Shown here piece by piece: positions 8,204 through 17,377 of a DNA stretch of 64,000 nt. The stretch's first letter is position 1. Each line of letters begins with the position of its first letter. Made by a program: the position numbers and the translations under genes. The notes under the pieces are model-generated. The model was not told the origin of the DNA. It ran no database searches and saw nothing but the letters and a program-made list of their open reading frames with translations. The stretch comes from Collinsella sp. BG-O-102 (GTDB lineage Bacteria; Actinomycetota; Coriobacteriia; Coriobacteriales; Coriobacteriaceae), in NCBI RefSeq assembly GCF_023656745.1, contig NZ_JAMOKO010000011.1, positions 1 to 64,000 of the forward strand, in the 5' to 3' direction.

Positions 8204-8231
8204 AAAACCGCTCCTCCGGGGGCGGTTTTTT
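8204..8231 (+). terminator. Terminator of the YerC-like gene
   Basis: AAACCGCTC pairs with GGGCGGTTT, followed by TTTTTT. Confidence 0.8.
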
Positions 8232-8314
8232 GATCCCCTGGGGACGGAGGAAAACGGATCACGGGGTTAGACAGACCCCCTCGGTGATCCGTTTTCCTCC
8301 GTCCCCAAGGGATC
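8232..8314. repeat. 83-bp palindrome with 31-bp arms
   Basis: Arms at 8232-8262 and 8284-8314 match at 30 of 31 positions, with a 21-base loop that holds a further GGGG/CCCC pairing. The arms contain GGGGACGGAGGAAAACGG. It lies directly behind a normal terminator, so termination is not its obvious purpose. The phrase GGGGACG recurs in the palindrome at 63842. Confidence 0.8.
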
Positions 8315-8399
8315 AAATCTGTTGGCGTGGGGCAAATCTGTCCGCTTGGGCGGGTAGGATGGATGCATTGATTATTGCGAACAGTTTGAGCGGAGGACC

Positions 8400-11300
8400 A
8401 TGCCTGTTCGAATCTATACCACCAATGACGGCACGGATTTGAGCGATGCCGAGTCGGCGTTGCTTGCCGATCTTATTGCCCGCCACGGGCGTGCCGTGTT
8501 GCTGGCACCTACGTTTGCCGAGCTCGACCTGTGCCGTCATGATGCGGCGGAAGCCGGCGTTTCGCTGGGTATCGACTACAAGACGCCTACATCGTGGCTT
8601 CGCTCGCTTTGGGAGCTTTTGGGCGACGGGCGCGGTTTCGTCGACAACCTGCAGCGCCAGATGCTGTTCTCGGACACGGTCACGCGTCTCGACGATGCCG
8701 ACCTGCAGCCGCTTTCGCGCAGCCAGGGCACGGTGCGCATGCTTGCGCGCATGGCCCGCGATGTGCTGCCGGGTGTGGCGGGGACGACGGCCGAGCGATG
8801 CGGTGGCAACAATTGCCAGCCTGAGCCAAAAAGCGATGCCGAGGCTCGCGTGTTCGAGCTTTTGCGCGCCTACGCGGGCGGTTTGGATCGTCGAGATATG
8901 GTCGAGCCCTGCGAGGCGGCTGACATTATGGCCGGTGCCCTGGCCGATAACCTGCCGGCGTGCACCCGCGCCGTATGCGTGCGCGGTATCACGTCGTTTA
9001 CGCACGGCCTGCTCGAGCTGCTGTCTGCCGTGGCGAACAATGGGGGAGAGGTCGTCGTGCTGCTTGCCCGCGAGCAGGCGGCGATGCGCGAGGAGCTTGC
9101 CGCGGCATTTGATGCCCGCGGCGTGCTGTTTGAGGCCGCGCCGCTGGAGGAGGATGCCGTCGCGCCTGATGTCGCTTGCGGGACTGCCGCTCAGCCTGTC
9201 TTTATTGAGGTCGCCGGTCCCCATGCCCGTGCTCATGTCTATGCGGACGCCATCGATAAGTTGGTGAAAGTGCACAAGGAGTCCAAGGCCGATAAAGCTA
9301 CTGCAACGCCCGCCGACCCCGTGCGCGTGCTCGTTGTTTCTGCCCGGGCACCCCAGCTGTTCGGTGAGCTCGCCTCTCGTCTGGCGGCTCGTCATATCGC
9401 TGCCGAGACGGTTGAGTTCACGGCGTTTTCCCAATCCATTGCGGGCAGGCAATTTGCGGCGCTTGCCGGCCTGATCGAGCGCATGAAGGCCGCCGATGAG
9501 GGCGTGGCGTCAAAGACCGAGTGGTGGCCCGCGCCGGAGCTTACCGACTGGATCTACAGTCCGCTTTCGGGCGCTGATGCCGTCAATGCTCGTGCCTTCG
9601 ATAAGAATATGCGTCTCTCGCGCAGCAAGACTACCGCGGGCGTTAAGAGCCTGCTGCAGAGCGTTCAGGGCCAGGTGAGGGGCGCGCGCAAGGCGGCGAG
9701 CGACGACAACTGGTTTAAGAACGTACCGTGTGTGGTTTCGGACGTGTTCCAAGCGCTGTGGCGTGACAAGCCCGTGACGGCGCTCAAGGCCATGCTTGCC
9801 GTTGCCGAGGCGTTGCCCGATCGCGCCCTTGGAGGCCTTGACGGTCAGGCTCGTCACCAGGCGGAGGTGGCCTTGCTGCGCCACGTCATCGAGATCCTTA
9901 TGAATGGCGCCCGCGCGCTCGACGTGTCGCAGGCCGCGACCGTACCCGTGCTCGATGGCATTCGCACCAAGGTGGACAAGCGTAGCACCGCCTACGATTA
10001 CGAGACCCACGAGGTTGACCGTGCGCCACGTGCTCAGGTTCGTTTTGCTTCGCTTGCCGATGCGGCAGCTCTGCGCCCCGGCAGCTACGATGCCGTGCTG
10101 TTTGCCGATGTCGATCTGGACAGCTATCCGCTCTCGCACGAGGAGGGGCCGCTGGCCACGCTGACGGCGAGCCTTGGTCGCGAGGGCGTGACGCTTGAGC
10201 CCGCGGCCTTGCTGCGCGCGCGCTTTGGCCACGCGATGCAGGCGTCACGTGGCTCGGTTGCGCTTGCCCGCGTGACGCACGATCGCCAGGCGCGCGAGTG
10301 CTATCCGGCTGCCGTGTGGACCGAGTTGCGGGCGCATGCCGAGGCCGCTGACAACGCTAAGGCCGCTGACGACGCTAAGGCCGCTGACAACGCTAAGGCC
10401 GCTGACGCCGACAAGGCGAAGTGCGTGGGTGAGGGTGATATCGTAAGGGACTTCGATCCCGCGGCAGGCGAAGGTCTCAAGCGCGAACGCGTGACCTGTG
10501 AAGCCCCTCAGCATCTGAGTGCCGAGGCCGTGCCGTATTTGGTCCTGCGTCGTCGCGATGGCGAGGGCGAGGACGCGCCACTCGTGCCGCGCCTGACGTC
10601 CGCCTCGCAGATCGAAGCCTATTCCACCTGCCCGCTGTGCTGGTTCGTCTCGTATCGCGTCAAACCTCAGTCCATCGATGCGGGCTTTGGCAACATGGAG
10701 AAGGGCAACTTTGTCCATGACGTGCTGGAGCACCTGCATGCACGTCTTCCGCAGGAGGGCATGGAGCGCGTGACGCCCATGAATCTGCCGCGCGCGAAGG
10801 AGCTGCTGCACGAGGTCTTTGCCGAGACCCTGGCTGAGCACGCCGGCAAGCGCGGTACCGAGGGCCCGCTGGTGCCGCTCTCTCCAGTGGAGGAGCGCCA
10901 AGTGGCCGAGATCTTGCCGCAACTGGAGGGCGTGCTCGCCTACGAGTCCGAGGCGCTCGCGCCCTTCGCGCCGCGCTACCTGGAGTTTGCGTTCAACGAG
11001 CTCCAGGTCGAGTATGCCGGCTGGCCGCTCGGCGGGCGCATCGACCGCGTGGATGTGGACGCCGAGAACCGCGCTGTGGTGATTGACTACAAGCATCGTT
11101 CGGGTGTCGAGGAGTTTAAGCTCGCCGACCCCACGGTGCGCGACGAGGAGTCGGGCGAGGCCCCCATCGACGATCCGCGCTGGCTGCCGCCCCATACCCA
11201 AACGCTCATCTACGCCCAGGCCATGCGCCGGGCGCTGGGTCTAGATGCCCGTGCGGCGCTCTATTTTTCGACCAAGGGCGGCAAGCCCGCACTGCGTGGT

Positions 11301-11552
11301 GCCGCAAGTGCCGAGTTGCTCGAGGAAGAGCGCGGCGACGGCCGCATTCCGGGCCTTAAGAAGGGCTTTCCGGGCGAGGGCGGCAACATGGACTTCGATG
11401 CGCTGCTCGACCGCGTGGAGGCCGGCATCGCCGAGCGCTTGCGCGAACTCGAGGCGGGCATCGTCGCCGCCGTCGACCCGACGTCGGCGCAAGCCGCGCA
11501 TGCGCGCTGCTCGTATAACCACGAAGGAACGTTTGTAAGGAGGGACGTGTAG
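8400..11552 (+). CDS. addB: AddB-like subunit of the AddAB/RexAB helicase-nuclease
   Basis: A 1050-residue protein directly upstream of addA. The N-terminal two thirds resemble an inactivated UvrD-type helicase with no intact Walker A. The C-terminal PD-(D/E)XK nuclease domain is clear: YSTCPLCWFVSY (about 741-752), GNFVHDVLEHLH, GRIDRVDVD (about 879) and VIDYK (about 894). Cysteines near 744-747 and in ARCSYN near the C-terminus could form the AddB iron-sulfur cluster. The enzyme resects double-strand breaks for RecA loading. An in-frame run of 18-bp repeats (10344-10415) encodes a degenerate ADNAKA linker. The start is ATG 8400 after GGAGG; addA follows after three bases. Confidence 0.87.
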   Translation: MPVRIYTTNDGTDLSDAESALLADLIARHGRAVLLAPTFAELDLCRHDAAEAGVSLGIDYKTPTSWLRSLWELLGDGRGFVDNLQRQMLFSDTVTRLDDADLQPLSRSQGTVRMLARMARDVLPGVAGTTAERCGGNNCQPEPKSDAEARVFELLRAYAGGLDRRDMVEPCEAADIMAGALADNLPACTRAVCVRGITSFTHGLLELLSAVANNGGEVVVLLAREQAAMREELAAAFDARGVLFEAAPLEEDAVAPDVACGTAAQPVFIEVAGPHARAHVYADAIDKLVKVHKESKADKATATPADPVRVLVVSARAPQLFGELASRLAARHIAAETVEFTAFSQSIAGRQFAALAGLIERMKAADEGVASKTEWWPAPELTDWIYSPLSGADAVNARAFDKNMRLSRSKTTAGVKSLLQSVQGQVRGARKAASDDNWFKNVPCVVSDVFQALWRDKPVTALKAMLAVAEALPDRALGGLDGQARHQAEVALLRHVIEILMNGARALDVSQAATVPVLDGIRTKVDKRSTAYDYETHEVDRAPRAQVRFASLADAAALRPGSYDAVLFADVDLDSYPLSHEEGPLATLTASLGREGVTLEPAALLRARFGHAMQASRGSVALARVTHDRQARECYPAAVWTELRAHAEAADNAKAADDAKAADNAKAADADKAKCVGEGDIVRDFDPAAGEGLKRERVTCEAPQHLSAEAVPYLVLRRRDGEGEDAPLVPRLTSASQIEAYSTCPLCWFVSYRVKPQSIDAGFGNMEKGNFVHDVLEHLHARLPQEGMERVTPMNLPRAKELLHEVFAETLAEHAGKRGTEGPLVPLSPVEERQVAEILPQLEGVLAYESEALAPFAPRYLEFAFNELQVEYAGWPLGGRIDRVDVDAENRAVVIDYKHRSGVEEFKLADPTVRDEESGEAPIDDPRWLPPHTQTLIYAQAMRRALGLDARAALYFSTKGGKPALRGAASAELLEEERGDGRIPGLKKGFPGEGGNMDFDALLDRVEAGIAERLRELEAGIVAAVDPTSAQAAHARCSYNHEGTFVRRDV
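10344..10415 (+). repeat. Four tandem 18-bp in-frame repeats inside addB
   Basis: Units of 18 bp (GCCGCTGACAACGCTAAG) at 10344, 10362 and 10380, the middle one with one change, plus a fourth degenerate unit at 10398. They encode ADNAKA/ADDAKA six-residue repeats in a likely flexible linker before the nuclease domain. Multiples of 18 keep the frame, so copy number could vary between strains. Confidence 0.9.
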
Positions 11553-11555
11553 ACC

Positions 11556-14500
11556 ATGGATTTTTCGACCTTGATGCCGCAACAGCTGCAAGTCGTCAAA
11601 ACGCTCGACCGCCCGCTGTTTGTCTCGGCAGGTGCCGGCTCGGGCAAGACCTTTACCCTCACGCGCCGCATCGTCTATGCGCTCTCGCCCGAATCCGGTC
11701 CGTTTGTCGAGCATCTGGACCAGGTGCTCGCCATTACCTTTACCAAAGACGCCGCGGCCGAGATTCGCGACCGCGTGCGCCGTGCGCTTATCGAAGAGGG
11801 TATGGACGAGGAGGCCCTGACCGTCGACGACGCTTGGATCTCGACTATTCACGGCATGTGCTCGCGTATCCTGCGCGCGCATGCGCTGGAGCTGGGCATC
11901 GATCCTGAGTTCACGGTGCTCACCGATACCGATGAGCTTATGGATCAGGCTGTCGAGCATGTGCTGGGGCGCGCGACGGCGCCCGATGCCGCGCCCCAGC
12001 TCGCCGCCTCGCTTAAGGCCCTCTACGCCTGGTATCCCATGGCGGGCGAGGGCGGGTCGTTTGGCGCCGGTACCACCATCAAAGGCCTGGTGCGCGACCT
12101 GTTGGAGCTATCGAGCCAGCTGCCGGGCGGCATGGACGATGTGTGCGTGGCGCGCGGCCAGGCCGACACCTCGGCGCTTGCCGATGCCTATCGTGCGGCG
12201 CTGGGCGCAAGCAAGGCCACGACCGAGAAAGCGCAGGCGGCACTCGACGCCATCGACGCGTTTGAGGCGAGCGGCAAAACCATGGAGGATGCGGCGCGAC
12301 TCATGATGTCGTGCAGCATGCCACGCGCGAGCAAGGCGTTTCCTAAGGAGCAGGTGGAGCTACTCAAGGCCGAGGCGGCTGATGCGTTTATCAATATCGT
12401 GCTTGCCTGCGGCGGTCCGGCGGTCGATGCGCTGGTGGGGCTTGCCCGTGCTGTGGAGGCGGAGTACCGCGCGCTCAAGGCCGGCCAGTCCGCGCTCGAT
12501 AACAACGACCTGCTGCGCATGGCGTACGAGGCGCTGCGCGACTACCCGGCTATTCGAGCTGCCTATGAGGACCGCTTTAAGATGGTCATGATTGACGAGT
12601 TCCAGGATACCGACCAGATGCAGGTCGATCTGATTCGCTATCTGACGGGTGCGGGGGAGCGCGCGCTGTGCACCGTGGGCGATGCGCAGCAGTCGATCTA
12701 TCGCTTCCGAGGCGCCGAGGTCGAGGTGTTCCGTCGCCAAGAGCGCAAGGTGGGCTCCTCTGCTGCGCCCGAGGCGACTGCCGTGGCCGACGCCCCTGCT
12801 GGCGAGCTCGTCAAGCTTGTGCGCAACTTCCGCAGCCATGACGAGGTGCTGCGTTACGTAGCACGCGTCTTCGACGGCGATACCGGTGGTTTGATGCAGG
12901 GGTTCTTGGATCTTGAGCCGAGTGACGATCGCGAGGACAAGTTCAAGGCAAAGGCTTCGCGCCGCCAGGCGCTGCTCGTTGCCGGCGGCAGCACCCAGGA
13001 ACGAACGCAGGCGAAAGCCCGTGCGATTGCGGAGCGGTTCCAAGCGCTCGTTAAAGCGGGCCAGCCCCAGGGCAGCATGGTGTTGTTGCTGGGCCGTATG
13101 ACTAATGCCGACGTCTACGCGCAGGCTTTCCGCGACCAGGGACTCGACTGCGTTATCGCGGGCGGCTCGGTCTTTGCCCAGGCAGCCGAGGTGCAGACGG
13201 TGCGTGCCCTGGTCTGCGCGCTCGCCAATCCGGCTGATACGGCCCAAGGTCTTATGCCGTTGCTGGCCTCGCCGATGTTTGCACTCGGCGTCCAGGAGTT
13301 CCTGGCGCTGGCGACCAAGCTCGACGAGCGGACGGGCGAGACGTCGCGCCGCAATATCGATGTGGGCATCATGAGCGATTCCGATGTGCCGGGTTTGCAG
13401 AACCTGCCGCTCGTGACGCGTGCCCGCGAGGTACTGCGCTACGCGCTTCGTCGCGTGGGACGCGATTCGTTCGCCGCCATCGCGCGCGACGCGGTCAATG
13501 CCTCCGGCTGGTTCGTGCGTCTGGCGCAGCGCGGCCCCGAGGGGAAGGCCATTGCCGCCAACGTGCTCAAGGCGCTCGACGCCGTGACCGAGGCAGAGGC
13601 CGAGCTCGGCAACTCGCCGCGCTCCATCGCGCTCGCCTTCGACCGCTTCTTGGCGGGCAAGGAGGCCCCGGGCGCGCTCAACGAGGAGGGCGACGGCGCG
13701 GTGCGCATCATGACCGTGCATGCGTCCAAGGGTCTGGAGTATCCGGTCGTAGCGGTTGCCGAGTGTTTTGGCGTGCGCAAATCGTCCGGTGCGGCACAGA
13801 TGGGTCGCGTCGACGGTGGGGCGCATGTCGTGGCGCTGCCGGCGCGCTTCGATGGCGTTAAGCTTGCCGACGGGACCTTCGTGAAGGGCGATGACGTCAA
13901 AAAGCAGTTTGAACACGCGTTTAAGGGCAAGGGCACGTCGCTGTGGCTGCCGCCAGAGCTTATGGAGGACGTATGCGCGACGGGCTCTCCCGCCGAGGCA
14001 TTTGCTCGCCTGCGCAACGACGACCTGCGGCTTTCGCTCGAGGAGCGGGCCCGCCTGCTCTATGTCGCCATGACGCGTGCGCGCGAGCTGGTGATCTTGG
14101 CGATGGATGCCGGCGTGAGCCGCGGCAAGGTGACGGCGCCGACCTTCGACGTCGAGACCGATCTGACCTATGACGTGCTGCGTCGTATTCTGCCGACGGA
14201 CGGCCTGGACACGCCGCAGCTCGATAGCGACCGCCTGGTGTTCGACAACTCCCAGCCGGGCGACTACGAGCTCATTTCGCTCGCGGACTTTACCTTTGGC
14301 GAGCGGGCGTTTGAGGCCAACGCTTCGCTGGATGCCGAGGGTAGGCTCGTTCGCGGCGATGCGGAGCCGGAGGGTGCCGGTGCGGATGCCCGCGCCGCCG
14401 TTCCCGGTCCTGCCGACCCCGAGCCCGATTCGTTTGAGCTTGTGTATCCCCAGGCAGTGGGCGTGCGCATGGGCACCTGTCCATTCCCGGCGCGTGACTC

Positions 14501-15188
14501 ATATAGCTACTCGTCAATCGCCGCGGCACTGCATGCCGAGACGGAAGACCGTGCCGCCGAGACGCGCGTGCCCATGGACGAGGCTGGCGATGATGCGGAG
14601 TCGGATGGTTCCGAGATGACGGATGCAGACGTGGCCGCCGTTGAGCCCGCCGGCAACCCTATGGCGCTGGGCTCGGCGTTCCATGCCGCCTGCCAGTGGC
14701 TGATCGAGATGGGTTCCGATGCACTGCCCGCTGAGCGTGCCGATGCGCTGGCGCGTCTGTGGTGCCTGACGCCGGAGCAGCGCGAACGCTTCGACGTTGC
14801 CCTGGACCGCTGGCTCAAGTCGGCTGTTCGTGCCGACCTGCTCGCGTGGCCGTGCGTTCGCGCCGAGGTGCCGTTCTTTTCACTGGGCTGCGAGGACGAG
14901 GACATTGCCCGCTACGGTGTCTATGCCGAGGGCGCCATCGATGCACTGGCGACCGACCCGGCCGATCCGTCGCGCGCACTGGTCATCGATTACAAGACAG
15001 GTGGCACGCCGGATGAGACGCCGGACCAGCTGCTCGAGAAGCACGCCCTGCAGGCGCGCGTCTACGCCGATGTGTTGCACAAGGCGGGCTTTGAGGCCGT
15101 GACCGTCAAGTTCGTCCGCGTGGAGCAGGCGAATCCAGCCATCTTCGTCGAACCCGCCGAACCTCAAGTGGTCACCTACAACCTCTAG
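11556..15188 (+). CDS. addA: AddA: UvrD-type helicase with RecB-like nuclease
   Basis: A 1210-residue superfamily 1 helicase. Walker A is SAGAGSGKTFTLTRR (24-38), motif Ia ITFTKDAAAEIRDRV, motif II IDEFQDTDQ (about 346-354), motif III VGDAQQSIYRFRGAE, and motif V-VI HASKGLEYPVV and LLYVAMTRARE. The C-terminal RecB-family nuclease has GSAFHAACQWL, EGAIDAL and VIDYKTGG (about 1143-1150). Together with AddB it unwinds and degrades broken ends for homologous recombination. The gene starts three bases after addB stops, so the two are translationally linked. No SOS box was seen upstream of the pair. A linker rich in A, D and E (about 925-1030) is not conserved in the family. Confidence 0.93.
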   Translation: MDFSTLMPQQLQVVKTLDRPLFVSAGAGSGKTFTLTRRIVYALSPESGPFVEHLDQVLAITFTKDAAAEIRDRVRRALIEEGMDEEALTVDDAWISTIHGMCSRILRAHALELGIDPEFTVLTDTDELMDQAVEHVLGRATAPDAAPQLAASLKALYAWYPMAGEGGSFGAGTTIKGLVRDLLELSSQLPGGMDDVCVARGQADTSALADAYRAALGASKATTEKAQAALDAIDAFEASGKTMEDAARLMMSCSMPRASKAFPKEQVELLKAEAADAFINIVLACGGPAVDALVGLARAVEAEYRALKAGQSALDNNDLLRMAYEALRDYPAIRAAYEDRFKMVMIDEFQDTDQMQVDLIRYLTGAGERALCTVGDAQQSIYRFRGAEVEVFRRQERKVGSSAAPEATAVADAPAGELVKLVRNFRSHDEVLRYVARVFDGDTGGLMQGFLDLEPSDDREDKFKAKASRRQALLVAGGSTQERTQAKARAIAERFQALVKAGQPQGSMVLLLGRMTNADVYAQAFRDQGLDCVIAGGSVFAQAAEVQTVRALVCALANPADTAQGLMPLLASPMFALGVQEFLALATKLDERTGETSRRNIDVGIMSDSDVPGLQNLPLVTRAREVLRYALRRVGRDSFAAIARDAVNASGWFVRLAQRGPEGKAIAANVLKALDAVTEAEAELGNSPRSIALAFDRFLAGKEAPGALNEEGDGAVRIMTVHASKGLEYPVVAVAECFGVRKSSGAAQMGRVDGGAHVVALPARFDGVKLADGTFVKGDDVKKQFEHAFKGKGTSLWLPPELMEDVCATGSPAEAFARLRNDDLRLSLEERARLLYVAMTRARELVILAMDAGVSRGKVTAPTFDVETDLTYDVLRRILPTDGLDTPQLDSDRLVFDNSQPGDYELISLADFTFGERAFEANASLDAEGRLVRGDAEPEGAGADARAAVPGPADPEPDSFELVYPQAVGVRMGTCPFPARDSYSYSSIAAALHAETEDRAAETRVPMDEAGDDAESDGSEMTDADVAAVEPAGNPMALGSAFHAACQWLIEMGSDALPAERADALARLWCLTPEQRERFDVALDRWLKSAVRADLLAWPCVRAEVPFFSLGCEDEDIARYGVYAEGAIDALATDPADPSRALVIDYKTGGTPDETPDQLLEKHALQARVYADVLHKAGFEAVTVKFVRVEQANPAIFVEPAEPQVVTYNL

Positions 15189-15200
15189 CCACCTCAGGCT

Positions 15201-15263
15201 TTACGGTGCTATTTGGGTAGTTTTGCGGCTGTAAAGCCCTCAATCGTCCAAATGGCACCGCAA
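15201..15263. repeat. Imperfect palindrome after addA, TTGCGGTG family
   Basis: Arms TTACGGTGCTATTTGG (15201-15216) and the complement of TTGCGGTGCCATTTGG (15248-15263) differ at two positions. The outer TTGCGGTG matches the palindromes at 4071 and 63917. No T-run follows. Confidence 0.6.
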
Positions 15264-15324
15264 CGCATGGGAGAGCCTGGGGCGTTACAATGACTCGAAC
15301 GGTTCAAACGAATAAGGAGCCATC

Positions 15325-15834
15325 ATGCAGCTCACCAAAACGCTTAAGGTGACACCGGAGGAGCTTTTTGACGCTCTGGCGGGGTCCATCATGCAGGATA
15401 TCGAGAACGCCACGGGCAAGCGTCCCAGCCGCAACAAGCTCAACGGCTATAAGTACGAGAAGCGCGCCCAGTCCGCAAAAGGCAAGGCCAAGGGCACGGC
15501 GATCAAGGTTAAGATCAAGCACTTTGACTACCCGTGCCTCTATGAGGTCCGTTTTCAGTATGCGGCGGGCATCAATACCATGCGCTATGAGGCTGCACCT
15601 GCTGGCGATGGTGCCTGCGAGCTCACCTATACCGAGGATTTTCAGGGCGTGGGTGGCAACACGTCTGGCACGCGCGGCAAGCTCGGCCTCTTCTTCTATG
15701 AGCGCAAGCTCAAGAGCCACGCCAACCAGACGATTGATCAAATCGTCAAATACATCGAGGGTGAGCGTCGCGTAAAGGCTAATCCCGCCTTCGCCGATGA
15801 TACTGCCGAAAACGCTTCGGATGTACTCCATTGA
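15325..15834 (+). CDS. DUF3284-like hypothetical protein
   Basis: A 169-residue soluble protein without signal or membrane segments. The beta-rich middle (KVKIKHFDYPCLYEVRF, CELTYTEDFQG) and the helical ends look like a START/SRPBCC-type fold; I associate the sequence with DUF3284, a small family found in Firmicutes and Coriobacteria, but from memory. The ATG at 15325 follows AAGGAG. It lies between addA and an apparently acquired MFS gene and shares no clear operon. Function is unknown. Confidence 0.65.
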   Translation: MQLTKTLKVTPEELFDALAGSIMQDIENATGKRPSRNKLNGYKYEKRAQSAKGKAKGTAIKVKIKHFDYPCLYEVRFQYAAGINTMRYEAAPAGDGACELTYTEDFQGVGGNTSGTRGKLGLFFYERKLKSHANQTIDQIVKYIEGERRVKANPAFADDTAENASDVLH

Positions 15835-15937
15835 TACCCTGTGCAAAAGCTTTACCGCTCTTCACATCAACTGTGAACACTTCAGGTTTCGAATCAGTAG
15901 CGAGCGGCCCGACAAAAATAGTTGTTGGTAGTGCCAA

Positions 15938-17137
15938 ATGAATAAGAATGCCACTACGCAACTGCACGTCTATTCCGCCTTTTTCGTTCTCACGGGATTT
16001 GTTTTAAATCGGGGAGTGTTTCTACTTTTCCTTGCGGAGAAAGGAATGTCTGTCACGGAAATCGCGCTTTATCAAGCCCTGTTCAACATAGCAACGGTCG
16101 TCCTCGAGCTGCCAACAGGGCTGATAGGCGATTTCTTTGGAAAGAAGTTTTCGATTCAAGTGGGCGTGCTGCTGCTTTTCTTCCATACCGCCGGCATGCT
16201 GTTGCTCTCAGGCCCCTTTCTTGTCGTGCTTTCCCTTGTTGAGGCACTCGCCTACTCCCTTCAATCGGGATCCGAACAAGCACTTTTATATGAAATTGCC
16301 CGAAATGCCGGTCAAGGAGAGCGCTTCCTCACCATCAACGCTCGGCTGCTTGCCGCGCAATCAATCGCTACGGGAATGGCAATTGTGCTCGGATCTTTCA
16401 TTGCCCAAGTATCTTGGAGTGCCCTCTACGTATGTGTCTCCGTTTTCTATCTCCTGCAGCTTTTCCTTCTGTATCCCATTGAGAGGACGGAAACGACCCG
16501 TTCTGAAAGATCAGAAAAGGGGAGGTTTGACGCAGCCAAGATGTTCAGGCGCGAGACCTGGCGCGTTGGAGAATCCGCTTTTGCGGTATTGCTTCTCCTC
16601 ATCGGCACAAGCATGCTCGACGGATTCTACGGGAGTTATTACAACTTGAATCAGTTGGTATTCGACGCATTTGATGCTCCCGTCTCCATAATAGGAATCT
16701 TTTTCGGTGCATCCTATGCAGTAAATGCGACGGCCTACATTGCAGCAGATTTCTTCTCATCGCGTTTCGGGAAAAGAAATACCATGCTCGTCTCGATGCT
16801 AATCGAGGCTGGCCTTTTCTTGATTCTTCCGTGGCTCGCTTCAAATCCTCTGTGCTTGTTTGGCCTTAGCATGGCGCTTTGTTTCCTCCCAGAAGTGGTG
16901 TACATCACTTCGGAAAACTTAATCCAAGACGCGATAGCGGACGATCTCCGCGCGACGATCCTTTCCGTCGCATCTCTGGTAAGGGCCTTCTTTTCCGCAA
17001 TGTTTTTCTTCATATTTGGACATGTGTTGGGGTTATATCCCATTCAGATAGCGCTCGGTATTATTGGTGCAATCGCGATAGCAATTACCGCCGTTGTTTC
17101 ATTAAAAATGGTAGGAATGCAGGTCTCCAAGAATTGA
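15938..17137 (+). CDS. MFS family transporter, probably acquired
   Basis: A 399-residue protein with about twelve hydrophobic segments. The loop between helices 2 and 3 reads PTGLIGDFFGKKF, the major facilitator signature, and a central hydrophilic loop (about 180-205) divides two six-helix halves. It is a permease or efflux pump for a small molecule that cannot be named from sequence. Codon use differs from its neighbours: many A/T third positions and frequent TTT, ATA and AGA codons, where flanking genes use GC-ending codons. This suggests recent transfer. No partner regulator or resistance gene is adjacent. Confidence 0.8.
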   Translation: MNKNATTQLHVYSAFFVLTGFVLNRGVFLLFLAEKGMSVTEIALYQALFNIATVVLELPTGLIGDFFGKKFSIQVGVLLLFFHTAGMLLLSGPFLVVLSLVEALAYSLQSGSEQALLYEIARNAGQGERFLTINARLLAAQSIATGMAIVLGSFIAQVSWSALYVCVSVFYLLQLFLLYPIERTETTRSERSEKGRFDAAKMFRRETWRVGESAFAVLLLLIGTSMLDGFYGSYYNLNQLVFDAFDAPVSIIGIFFGASYAVNATAYIAADFFSSRFGKRNTMLVSMLIEAGLFLILPWLASNPLCLFGLSMALCFLPEVVYITSENLIQDAIADDLRATILSVASLVRAFFSAMFFFIFGHVLGLYPIQIALGIIGAIAIAITAVVSLKMVGMQVSKN

Positions 17138-17377
17138 TATATCGATTGACGAGCTATCCGAAGCGTCGAGCCTTCTTGATGGACATGACTATCCGTCACA
17201 AATCATTCCGCGCATCGCCGGGGTTCCAGTAATACTCGATATATCTGGATGCCCTCATTCCCCTTTTTGAGGGTCCCAAAAAGACTACCCGTGTGGGTTT
17301 GGCTAGGTTCGGGTGCTGTCCGTGCCGTGCGGTAAAATCGTTCAGTCAGAACACGAACCCGCATCGGAGCTCATCAT

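Noticed and set aside
10344-10415. CRISPR-like repeat array
   Set aside because: The 18-bp units are contiguous, in frame within addB and lack spacers. No cas genes are present.
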